Of a stretch of DNA of 26,600 nt, positions 6,600-14,010 are shown piece after piece. The notes beneath the pieces are model-generated. The model was not told the DNA's origin and did no database searches. It saw nothing but the letters and a program-made list of their open reading frames with translations. Made by a program: the position numbers and the translations under genes. The DNA is from Bacteroidales bacterium (GTDB taxonomy: Bacteria > Bacteroidota > Bacteroidia > Bacteroidales > Bacteroidaceae). Location of the stretch: contig SFEK01000008.1 in assembly GCA_004557285.1 (NCBI GenBank), forward strand, positions 1 to 26,600, written 5' to 3'. Positions within the stretch are counted from its first letter, which is position 1, and the number at the start of each line of letters is the position of its first letter.

Positions 6600-9419
6600 C
6601 TACTGATTGTACTTGGAGGGCGACACCCCGAAATATTTCTTGAATACGGTACTGAAATATTTCGGATTTTCGAATCCTGCCTGCGCAGCGGCATCGGTCA
6701 CGCTGCGCCCGCCTCGCAACATGGTGGCGGCACGCTCCAGACGGATGACGCGGATAAAGTCCTGTGGCGACTTGCCTGTATATGACTTCAGCTTGACATA
6801 GAAAAGGGTACGGCTCATGGCCATCTCGCGGCAAAGCCGGTCAATGCCGAATTCTGAGTCTGAGAGGTGCTCAAGAATGATGGCAGTGGCCTTGTCGACA
6901 AACTCCTTGCCGCTGTCTGTTCCATCTCCCTGCGGAATTGCCACAGGCGATGCCGCTGTCTCCTCTGGCTCCTCTGGCTCGGCACAGGCATTTTCCTGAG
7001 CATGCTGATGAGAGACTGTCCACGTTGGTTTCTCATTAAACAGTTGCAGGTAGTCGATGGTCAGCCGCATGTATTTCTCCTGCAACTTGTACACCCGCCA
7101 AGCGGCGTAGAATGTCAGGATGATAAGGGTAACGTAAACACACCACATCCACCACGAGTTCCACCAGGGTTGACCTATGGAGATGGTGAGTTCCTTTGTG
7201 TCGATGACAGTTCCGCTGGTGCGGCTGACGCATTGCAGCATCAGTTGGTGTCTGCCGGGCTCCATGCTGACAAAACGGATATACTGATTGATAGTGGGCT
7301 GACTCCATTCTCCGTTGTCCATGCGGTAGCGATAGGCAATGTCGAAATGGTTACGCATGTTGATGCTTTCATATCGCAGCGTAAACGTGCGCTGGGCATA
7401 TGTCAGGTGTAGCTTTCCTTGCTGTAGGAGCTCAAAGACCTCTCGGGTCTGCAGCGCCTCTTGGTCAGTGTCGCAATTCACGCCAAGCAGTGCCAGACTG
7501 GCAGTATAGTTGAGTGGTTGCACATTTTCGGGGTGCATCACCACCGCCCCCTCTGCTGTGCCGAATATCATGTCGCCATTAGAGAGATTGCAGACAGCAC
7601 CTCGTGAGAAGTCCTGGTTAAGTTCGTAGCAGTAGTTAACATTGACGGCCTTGTCGGGGCTGTCAGACGACATAAAGGCCAGCCCCTCATTCGTGGCAAT
7701 CCATATCCGCCCGTCGCGACTTTGTGCAAGGCTGCGCACGTAGTTAGAGGGCAGTCCGTCGGCAGTTGTAATCTGACGACTCTCATGCTTGGCAAGGTGG
7801 TAGATATATACGCCTCCGCCATCGGTTCCAATCCATAATTCCATGCCTGAGGCCAGCAGATGGGTCACAAAGGGGTTGACATCCGTTATGCCCGAAGGGG
7901 CATAGTTCAACTCCTTGACCTCCCTGCTCCCCGGCGTTATCAGTTTTAGGCCAAAGGCGGTGCCAACGGCTATCTGCCCCGAAGTCATCTGGGTGATGGT
8001 CTGCACATCGTGCACAGGATAGTATTGATATTCAGCCGTAAGAGGATTCTTGTAGAGCAAGTCGCCGTTCAGGGTGCCAACCCATAGTCCGCCGTCTTTG
8101 TCAATCATCGTGGCAAAGACATGGTCGTCAGTCAGCGGACTGTTGGCTTTTGTGTACACCTTGTTTGTATTGCCCTGACCATCAATAGCTAATAGTCCCT
8201 TGCCGTATGTGGCAACTAATATGTTGCCGTCGGTCTGCGTTTCGGCACTCAGCACTACTGTGCCCTGACAATGGTGCTGCCAATGACCGCTCTCTGTGTC
8301 AAGGAGACTGATGCCGTTATCAGTACCAAACATCAGCCGGCTCGGCGACAGAGGCATCACCATGTTGACATGGCCGCCCCCCAGGCTCTGCCGGTTTCCG
8401 GCCTCATGCTTATATACAGCCACAGTGCTGCCGATGGGACGGGCAATGTCAATACCACCCGAATAGGTACCCACGACAATGTTCCCCCACGAGTCAACGA
8501 CAACGGCGTAGACTCCGTTGCCATGCAGCACACAGCCTGTCTGCTCGCTGTCATCAAACAGCACACTGCAAGGTCCGTGACCATCGCGTCGCGTCTGGTA
8601 TACGCCGGCACCGTCGATACCTAACAGCATAGTATGGTCGTCGTACGGACAGATGCTGCGGATGGGCGAATGGGCTGGCGCATCGGAAGAGAACGGAACG
8701 AACCGGTCGTCAGCCACGCAGTTGCTGTCGTCCATAGCTATCAGGTGAAGCCCGTTTTCATATCCACCAAGCCACAGTCGTTCCGACATCTCGTCGTAAT
8801 ATCCACATTCTGTGTTATATGGCAACAGCCGCCGCCCGTGCATGTCGGTCACACCGTCACGCGTACAGCACAATATCCGGCCACGTACCGTCACGAAACG
8901 ATTGACGTACGGCCCCCGCATCAATTGCGTCAACTTTCCGCCTTTCAGCATATAGGCTCCGTCGTGCATGGCAAGATACAACGTCTCGCCATCCACCAAA
9001 AGGTCGTTAAGCGCAACGTTGTGCCCCAACATGTCCGAGACATTTGTCACATTGTCAAAGCCATTCCTGTAAGGATTGAACCGGAAGATTTTACCCCAGT
9101 TGTCGTAAGCATAGATGGCAGCGGAGTCTACCTGAAGGCGTATCACCCTGCCTCCAAGATTGGCAAACGGCACATGGTCGTCTAAGGCGTATTTCATCAC
9201 CATAAAGCCGTTGTACCTTTCCACTCCTGTCATAGACGACCACCACAGTGCTTTTGTTGGTGACTGGCATATAGAGAAAATACGATGACTACTGACTCCT
9301 TCCGTCTTTCCAAGATGCGAATAAGTAAAGTCCTTCACATCCAGCGCATAAAGACGGACAGCAGACATTAAAATGCCTACCGTCAGACATAGTATGGTAT
9401 TCAGCCTATTTCTCATCAT
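6600..9419 (-). CDS. Membrane-tethered beta-propeller sensor fused to an AraC-type DNA-binding domain
   Basis: The protein has 939 residues from the ATG at 9419 (MMRNRLN). The extra upstream codons to 9470 overlap a -7 box and precede the signal segment. Residues 1-26 are a signal peptide or anchor. About 30-630 are propeller repeats of the two-component-regulator-propeller type, with recurring blade motifs such as LWVGTLNGDLL (445-455), LWIGTDGGGVYIY (528-540) and IWIATNEGLAF (572-582). About 660-750 is a Y_Y_Y-like domain (FRYESINMR-type region, then AYRYRMDNGEW). One membrane helix lies near 754-778, then a short acidic linker, then an AraC double helix-turn-helix at about 838-939 (GIDRLCREMAMSRTLFYVKL, then GFENPKYFSTVFKKYFG). 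In classical hybrid two-component systems a histidine kinase and receiver lie between membrane span and AraC domain; here only about 60 residues do. It probably senses glucan oligosaccharides in the periplasm and activates the downstream GH5-GH5-GH94-transporter operon. Confidence 0.9.
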   Translation of the reverse strand: MMRNRLNTILCLTVGILMSAVRLYALDVKDFTYSHLGKTEGVSSHRIFSICQSPTKALWWSSMTGVERYNGFMVMKYALDDHVPFANLGGRVIRLQVDSAAIYAYDNWGKIFRFNPYRNGFDNVTNVSDMLGHNVALNDLLVDGETLYLAMHDGAYMLKGGKLTQLMRGPYVNRFVTVRGRILCCTRDGVTDMHGRRLLPYNTECGYYDEMSERLWLGGYENGLHLIAMDDSNCVADDRFVPFSSDAPAHSPIRSICPYDDHTMLLGIDGAGVYQTRRDGHGPCSVLFDDSEQTGCVLHGNGVYAVVVDSWGNIVVGTYSGGIDIARPIGSTVAVYKHEAGNRQSLGGGHVNMVMPLSPSRLMFGTDNGISLLDTESGHWQHHCQGTVVLSAETQTDGNILVATYGKGLLAIDGQGNTNKVYTKANSPLTDDHVFATMIDKDGGLWVGTLNGDLLYKNPLTAEYQYYPVHDVQTITQMTSGQIAVGTAFGLKLITPGSREVKELNYAPSGITDVNPFVTHLLASGMELWIGTDGGGVYIYHLAKHESRQITTADGLPSNYVRSLAQSRDGRIWIATNEGLAFMSSDSPDKAVNVNYCYELNQDFSRGAVCNLSNGDMIFGTAEGAVVMHPENVQPLNYTASLALLGVNCDTDQEALQTREVFELLQQGKLHLTYAQRTFTLRYESINMRNHFDIAYRYRMDNGEWSQPTINQYIRFVSMEPGRHQLMLQCVSRTSGTVIDTKELTISIGQPWWNSWWMWCVYVTLIILTFYAAWRVYKLQEKYMRLTIDYLQLFNEKPTWTVSHQHAQENACAEPEEPEETAASPVAIPQGDGTDSGKEFVDKATAIILEHLSDSEFGIDRLCREMAMSRTLFYVKLKSYTGKSPQDFIRVIRLERAATMLRGGRSVTDAAAQAGFENPKYFSTVFKKYFGVSPSKYNQ
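6961..6978. repeat. In-frame 9-base tandem duplication in the regulator linker
   Basis: tcctctggc occurs twice in a row. It encodes the EPEEPEE segment (residues 814-820) in the linker between the membrane helix and the AraC domain. It is a likely slippage site that would change linker length by three residues per copy without breaking the frame. Confidence 0.6.
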
Positions 9420-9424
9420 GGCAA

Positions 9425-9432
9425 CAAAGGTA
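9425..9432 (-). promoter_or_regulatory. -7 box directly before the regulator gene
   Basis: The minus strand reads TACCTTTG (TAnnTTTG consensus) and ends only 5 bases before the ATG at 9419. If it is used, transcription would begin at or within a few bases of the start codon, giving a leaderless or nearly leaderless message. No clear TTTG lies at -33. Confidence 0.45.
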
Positions 9433-9650
9433 CAAAATATTAGCGAATTTTCTGATTTATGACATTGCAATTAACATTTATTTATCACTTCTCTTTATAT
9501 TCATCTGTCTGCGTTTGGTTTTCAATACCGTGACTGCTGTATAGTGCCGTTTTATTGTCTTTGTTTATGGATTTCCTGTACTGTTCCTGATGGAATTTAG
9601 GGTTCATCACTCCATATATCGGATGAACCAGCTTTTTCATAGGACACACC
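9433..9650. other. Intergenic region with no gene seen
   Basis: This AT-rich stretch separates the aminopeptidase terminator from the regulator promoter; the full gene-free gap is 9420-9723. I find no open reading frame with a plausible product. It holds one perfect hairpin (9601-9629) and upstream sequence for the regulator promoter. Confidence 0.6.
9601..9629. repeat. Perfect 8-bp inverted repeat
   Basis: ggttcatc (9601-9608) pairs with gatgaacc (9622-9629) across a 13-base loop. On the plus strand it is followed by agcttttt, which looks terminator-like, yet no plus-strand gene precedes it. It could be the end of an unseen small RNA, a protein-binding site, or chance. Confidence 0.4.
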
Positions 9651-9696
9651 TAAAAAAATGCTGTAGAAGTTTCCTTTGCGGAAATCTCTACAGCAT
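9651..9696 (-). terminator. Rho-independent terminator of the M18 aminopeptidase gene
   Basis: The arms at 9658-9674 and 9680-9696 form a 17-bp stem with a two-base mismatch and a 5-base loop. On the minus strand it is followed by a run of seven T (a-run at 9652-9658). It lies 28 bases after the aminopeptidase stop codon. This is the strongest terminator in the window. Confidence 0.9.
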
Positions 9697-9723
9697 GTGT
9701 TGTCTGAGTGTCAGCTGATGTCA

Positions 9724-11013
9724 TCAGCTGAAGAAGCGGGTGAATGCAGCCACGCAATAGCAGTGGTCGGCCACGCTGCCCGTTTCGCGGCAGCTGTGCA
9801 TGGCCAGGATAGCGTTGCCCATGTCCACGCCACGCAGCGGGATAGACGAGGCGAGGATGTTGCCCAGTGTGCTGCCACCTGCCACATCGCTGTGGTTGAC
9901 GAAACGCTGACAGGGAACGCCAGCCTCGCGGCATATTTCTGCAAACACGGCAGCCGACACGGCATCGCTGGCATATTTCTGGGCCGCATTGAACTTGATG
10001 ACGGGGCCTCCACCCAACACGGGATGGTTGGTAGGGTCGAATTTCTCGGGATAGTTGGGATGCCAGGCATGGGCATTGTCGGCAGAAATCATGAAGGCCC
10101 GCTCCACAGCCTGCCAGTAGGCCTCTTCAGAGCCACCCTGCGCCATGGCAATGCGCTTGAGCATGGATGCGAGGAATGGGCTTCCGGCCCCCTGCTTGGT
10201 CTGCGATCCTGTTTCCTCGTTGTCGAATATGGCAAGCACCTTGGTGGTGTCGGTGAGCGGTGCGGCCAGCAAGGCCTCCAGTCCGGCGAAACACATCGAG
10301 AGGTCGTCCAGACGGCCAGATGAAATCAGCTCGTCGTGTACGCCGAAGGTGCAGGCCGGTGTTGAGTCGGCCAGATAGAGGTCAAAGTCGAGGATGTCTT
10401 CCTTGTTGATGTTCAGTTCGCTGCAGATGATGTTCGTCAGCATGTTGCCACGCTCCAGTTCGTCGGTCACCATGCCCAGCAGCGGCAGCACATCCTTCTG
10501 TTTGCTGAGCTTCACACCGTCGTTCACCTGTCGGTTGAAGTGAATGGCCAGGTTGCTGATTTGCAGCAGCGGCCGTTTGACGTGCATGAGCAGAGTCTTG
10601 GGCGAGAGCATGTCGTTGCCCTTCACGATCACTCTTCCGGCAAGGGTGAGCGGGCGGTCGAACCATGTGGACATGATGGGGCCACCATACACCTCGGTGT
10701 TGAGTTTCACCATACCGCCCTCGCACAGCATTTCGGCATTGGGCTTGATGCGGAACGTGGGAGAGTCGCAGTGGGCACAAATCATGCGGAAGCCGGCCTC
10801 GGCCAGTGGCAGCGTGCCGATGTGGAAGGCGTAGATTGACGAGTCGTTCTTGGTGACATACAGTTTGTCTCCTGCCTTGATGCAGCCCAGCGGCATGCGT
10901 GGGTCAACATGGCGGAAGCCCGCCTTTTCCAGTTCTCCGGCGATGTTCTTGACGGCCAGGAAATTCACCGGCGAAGCGTCAAGGAAATTCATTAAGCGTT
11001 TTATCATAGTCAT
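9724..11013 (-). CDS. M18-family metal-dependent aminopeptidase
   Basis: This 429-residue cytosolic protein is the usual length for the M18 (aspartyl aminopeptidase/ApeB) family. Putative metal and catalytic residues are visible in order: His81 in CAHCDSP, Asp236/237 in GRLDD, Glu266-Glu267 in DNEETGS, Asp312 in SADNAHAWHPNYP, and His406 near the C-terminus. The HSDVAGGSTLGNI segment (374-386) is also a family signature. M18 enzymes form large tetrahedral dodecamers and release N-terminal residues from peptides, with the Asp/Glu-preferring form best known. The start is the ATG at 11013; an ATG two codons later (11007) is possible. It lies 86 bases downstream of asnB on the same strand, has its own -7 box, and ends at a strong terminator. 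A role in recycling peptide amino acids fits the neighbouring nitrogen genes, but that link is inference. Confidence 0.93.
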   Translation of the reverse strand: MTMIKRLMNFLDASPVNFLAVKNIAGELEKAGFRHVDPRMPLGCIKAGDKLYVTKNDSSIYAFHIGTLPLAEAGFRMICAHCDSPTFRIKPNAEMLCEGGMVKLNTEVYGGPIMSTWFDRPLTLAGRVIVKGNDMLSPKTLLMHVKRPLLQISNLAIHFNRQVNDGVKLSKQKDVLPLLGMVTDELERGNMLTNIICSELNINKEDILDFDLYLADSTPACTFGVHDELISSGRLDDLSMCFAGLEALLAAPLTDTTKVLAIFDNEETGSQTKQGAGSPFLASMLKRIAMAQGGSEEAYWQAVERAFMISADNAHAWHPNYPEKFDPTNHPVLGGGPVIKFNAAQKYASDAVSAAVFAEICREAGVPCQRFVNHSDVAGGSTLGNILASSIPLRGVDMGNAILAMHSCRETGSVADHCYCVAAFTRFFS

Positions 11014-11033
11014 GGGGTTATCTGATTACAGCG

Positions 11034-11041
11034 CAAAATTA
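11034..11041 (-). promoter_or_regulatory. Candidate -7 box for the aminopeptidase gene
   Basis: The minus strand reads TAATTTTG (TAnnTTTG), 20 bases before the ATG at 11013. No TTTG is visible at -33, so read-through from asnB is an alternative. Confidence 0.4.
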
Positions 11042-11099
11042 CACAATATTTTCCTAAAACTTCTGTTGTGGGCGACAATTCTTGCTTTTTTATGCCATG

Positions 11100-12770
11100 C
11101 TACTTGCTGTAGGCCTGCTCGTGCACCCCATGCACGGCCCGTCCGCTGGGGTCGTTCATGTTTTTGAACGCCTCGTCCCATGCCAGCGCCTCGGCGGTGC
11201 TGCATGCCACGCTGGGCACGCTGGGCACGCTTCGTGCGGCACTCTCTGAGGGGAAATGCTCGGCAAAGATGGAGCGGTAGAAATACTCCTCCTTGCAGCG
11301 TGGCGGATTGATGGGGAAACGCTCGGAGGCATGAGCCATCTGCTCGTCGCTCACCCGTTCGGAGGTGATTTGCTTCAGGGTGTCGATCCACGAGTAGCCC
11401 ACGCCGTCGGAGAATTGCTCTTTCTGTCGCCACGCCACCTCGCTGGGCAGCATGTGGGCAAATGCCTCGCGCACGATTTTCTTTTCCACCGTCTGTCCGG
11501 GACACATCTTCAGTTGGGGATTCAGTCGCATGGCCACATCCAGGAACTCCTTGTCGAGGAAAGGCACACGGCCCTCTACGCCCCATGCCGCCAGGCTCTT
11601 GTTGGCCCGCAGGCAATCATACAGATGCAGTTTGGAGAGCTTGCGCACGGTTTCTTCATGAAAAGCCTTGGCGTTGGGTGCCTTGTGGAAATACAGATAG
11701 CCGCCAAACACCTCGTCGGCACCCTCGCCTGAGAGCACCATCTTGATGCCCATGCTCTTGATGACACGTGCCAGCAGATACATGGGTGTGGATGCGCGCA
11801 CGGTAGTCACATCGTAGGTCTCGATGAAATAGATGACATCCCTGATGGCGTCAAGCCCCTCCTGTATGGTGTAGTTGATTTCGTGGTGCACCGTGCCGAT
11901 ATGTTCGGCCACCATGCGGGCTTTGGCCAGGTCGGGTGCACCCTTCAGTCCCACGGCAAACGAGTGGAGCCTTGGCCACCATGCTGCCTCTCTGCCTCCT
12001 GTTTCCACACGGCGTTGTGCATATTTGGCGGCAATGGCACTGATGACCGACGAGTCGAGACCGCCGCTGAGCAGCACGCCGTAGGGCACATCGCTCATCA
12101 ACTGTCTGCGCACCGCCTCTTCGAGCGCATGGTGCACATCGTAGGCTGTGCCCCCGTTGTCTTTCACCTGTTCATAGTCAAACCAGTCGCGCTTGTAATA
12201 CCGTCTGATTTCGCCGTCCTTGCTGTAGAGGTAATGACCTGGTGGAAAAGGTTCATAGCGTTGACACTGTCCTTCGAGTGCCTTCAGTTCGCTGGCCACA
12301 TACACCTTGCCGTCGTCATCATATCCGATGTAGAGCGGAATGACACCGATGGGGTCGCGCGCCACGAGAAAGGCCTCCTGCTCCTCGTCGTAGAGTGCAA
12401 AGGCAAAAATGCCGTTGAGCTGTTCAAGAAAATTCACCCCTTGGTCACGATACAGCGCAAGGATGACTTCGCAGTCGCTTCCCGTCTGAAAACTGTAAGT
12501 GTCGCGGTAACGTTCCCTGATTTCCTGATGGTTGTAGATTTCGCCGTTCACGGCAAGCACCTGCCGGCGGTCAGGACTGAACAATGGCTGTCGTCCGGAT
12601 TCAGGGTCAACGATGGATAGACGTTCGTGGGCAAGGATGGCCGTTCCTCCACAGTAAATGCCGCTCCAGTCGGGGCCGCGGTGCCTGATTTTCTGGCTCA
12701 TGCGCAAGGCTTTCTGCCTCAGTTCGTCAGTTTGCCTGCTGATATTGAAGATGGATATGATTCCACACAT
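11100..12770 (-). CDS. asnB: Asparagine synthetase B, glutamine-hydrolysing
   Basis: This 556-residue enzyme makes asparagine from aspartate, ATP and glutamine in the cytosol. The N-terminus is MCGIISIF, so Cys2 becomes the glutaminase nucleophile after Met removal. The amidotransferase domain continues with RGPDWSG (31-37), AHERLSIVD (47-55) and NGEIYNH (75-81). The synthetase domain carries the ATP PP-loop LSGGLDSS (234-241) and later GEGADEVFGGY. The length matches E. coli AsnB (554). The gene is divergent from dapF across a 353-base regulatory region and is followed by the aminopeptidase. Near residues 515-520 a 9-base tandem duplication creates a PSVPSV segment in the poorly conserved tail. 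The all-glutamine-site architecture separates it from ammonia-dependent AsnA. Confidence 0.96.
   Translation of the reverse strand: MCGIISIFNISRQTDELRQKALRMSQKIRHRGPDWSGIYCGGTAILAHERLSIVDPESGRQPLFSPDRRQVLAVNGEIYNHQEIRERYRDTYSFQTGSDCEVILALYRDQGVNFLEQLNGIFAFALYDEEQEAFLVARDPIGVIPLYIGYDDDGKVYVASELKALEGQCQRYEPFPPGHYLYSKDGEIRRYYKRDWFDYEQVKDNGGTAYDVHHALEEAVRRQLMSDVPYGVLLSGGLDSSVISAIAAKYAQRRVETGGREAAWWPRLHSFAVGLKGAPDLAKARMVAEHIGTVHHEINYTIQEGLDAIRDVIYFIETYDVTTVRASTPMYLLARVIKSMGIKMVLSGEGADEVFGGYLYFHKAPNAKAFHEETVRKLSKLHLYDCLRANKSLAAWGVEGRVPFLDKEFLDVAMRLNPQLKMCPGQTVEKKIVREAFAHMLPSEVAWRQKEQFSDGVGYSWIDTLKQITSERVSDEQMAHASERFPINPPRCKEEYFYRSIFAEHFPSESAARSVPSVPSVACSTAEALAWDEAFKNMNDPSGRAVHGVHEQAYSK
11211..11228. 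repeat. In-frame 9-base tandem duplication near the asnB 3' end
   Basis: gctgggcac occurs twice in a row and encodes PSVPSV near the C-terminus of AsnB. The frame is preserved. Confidence 0.6.
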
Positions 12771-12861
12771 GGTTTTGTTTTTTTGGATAAATAATTTCTC
12801 TAATAATACACATTTGTCTTGTTAAACGGCTCTATTTCTGCCGTTATGACAAAGAACTTTG

Positions 12862-12893
12862 CAAAATTACATCAAAAGGATAAAACATGCAAG
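12862..12893 (-). promoter_or_regulatory. asnB promoter
   Basis: The minus strand has a -7 box TAATTTTG (12862-12869) and, 20 bases upstream, CTTG (12890-12893), three of four matches to the -33 TTTG. It implies a leader of about 85 bases that includes the hairpin at 12825-12845. Confidence 0.55.
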
Positions 12894-13066
12894 AAAAAAC
12901 GGCCAAAAATGTTGTGATGCGCACACGGCTTTTATTTTGTTACATTTTTATTCGTTTTTGCTGTAATTTGTTACCAACAGGCAGAAAAATGCTATGGTCA
13001 GCAATTAACATGTTTAAATAAATATAATTATATGGCACTGATAGCGAATAATTAAACAAAATGTTG

Positions 13067-13074
13067 TAATTTTG
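13067..13074 (+). promoter_or_regulatory. dapF -7 box
   Basis: TAATTTTG matches TAnnTTTG and lies 49 bases before the dapF ATG. No TTTG is visible at -33. Confidence 0.5.
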
Positions 13075-13123
13075 CACCAAGTTTAAGGCAAAAGGATATA
13101 TACAACCGAAAGAAACAATCAAA

Positions 13124-13975
13124 ATGATACGGCAAAAGATAAAGTTCACCAAAATGCATGGTGCAGGAAACGATTATATCTACATCAATACCTTATTATA
13201 TAATATAGCCGACCCGTCGGCCATGGCCGTGGCCTGGAGTGCCTACCATACCGGCATTGGCAGCGACGGACTGGTGCTGATAGGCCGCCCGGAAGGGAAT
13301 GATGCCGATTTCTCGATGCGTATATTCAATGCCGATGGCTCAGAGGCCATGATGTGTGGCAATGCGTCAAGATGCATTGCCAAATACCTTTACGAGAAAC
13401 GCCTCACCGACAAGAGCGTGATTCGCCTGGAAACCCTCTCGGGAGTCAAGGTGCTCCATCTGCACCTTGACGGAGACAAGGTAGAAAGCGTGACCGTGGA
13501 TATGCTTGAACCTACATTCGACAATAAAGAACAATACGACCCTGCTGCTTGCGGTGTGACCGACGACACGCTCATGGCAGCAGGGCGTGTTTTTAAGGGT
13601 ACCTATGTGTCGATGGGCAATCCCCATTTCGTGACCTTCGTCGATGATATCGACACCATCGACATTGCCCGTTATGGCCGTCTGCTGGAGTGTCATGCGG
13701 CCTTTCCCGGCAGATGCAACATCGAGTTTGCTCAGGTCATGCCCGACGGTGGCATACGCACCCGGGTGTGGGAGCGTGGCAGTGGCATCACCCTGGCCTG
13801 TGGCACAGGAGCCTGCGCCACCGCTGTGGCTGCAGCCGCCACAGGGCGAAGCGGCCGGCAGACGTCCATTGTCATGGATGGTGGCACGCTGCAAATCCGT
13901 TGGGACGCCAACGACAACCATGTATATATGACAGGAGGTGCAACCTTCGTATTTGAAGGCGAGGCCGAATGGTGA
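13124..13975 (+). CDS. dapF: Diaminopimelate epimerase
   Basis: This 283-residue cytosolic, cofactor-independent racemase interconverts LL- and meso-diaminopimelate for peptidoglycan and lysine. The N-terminal FTKMHGAGND is the family signature. The two catalytic cysteines are present: Cys78 in MMCGNASRC and Cys226 in LACGTGACAT. GNPHFV (165-170) is also conserved. The start is the ATG at 13124; the next ATG at 13154 would remove part of the KFTKMHGAGND strand. dapL follows after 35 bases on the same strand. DapL produces the LL-isomer that DapF uses, so the pair makes consecutive steps. Confidence 0.96.
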   Translation: MIRQKIKFTKMHGAGNDYIYINTLLYNIADPSAMAVAWSAYHTGIGSDGLVLIGRPEGNDADFSMRIFNADGSEAMMCGNASRCIAKYLYEKRLTDKSVIRLETLSGVKVLHLHLDGDKVESVTVDMLEPTFDNKEQYDPAACGVTDDTLMAAGRVFKGTYVSMGNPHFVTFVDDIDTIDIARYGRLLECHAAFPGRCNIEFAQVMPDGGIRTRVWERGSGITLACGTGACATAVAAAATGRSGRQTSIVMDGGTLQIRWDANDNHVYMTGGATFVFEGEAEW

Positions 13976-14010
13976 CACGATAACACAACTTAAAAAACGA
14001 CATAAGCTAT

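Larger units (their letters stand above)
12771..13123. other. Divergent asnB/dapF regulatory region
   Basis: This 353-base AT-rich stretch between divergent genes has no credible coding frame. It holds promoter elements for asnB (12862-12893) and dapF (13067-13074). It also has a small inverted repeat in the asnB leader, aacggc at 12825-12830 with gccgtt at 12840-12845 around a 9-base loop. About 170 bases between the two promoters are unexplained, enough for operator sites. Confidence 0.7.
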
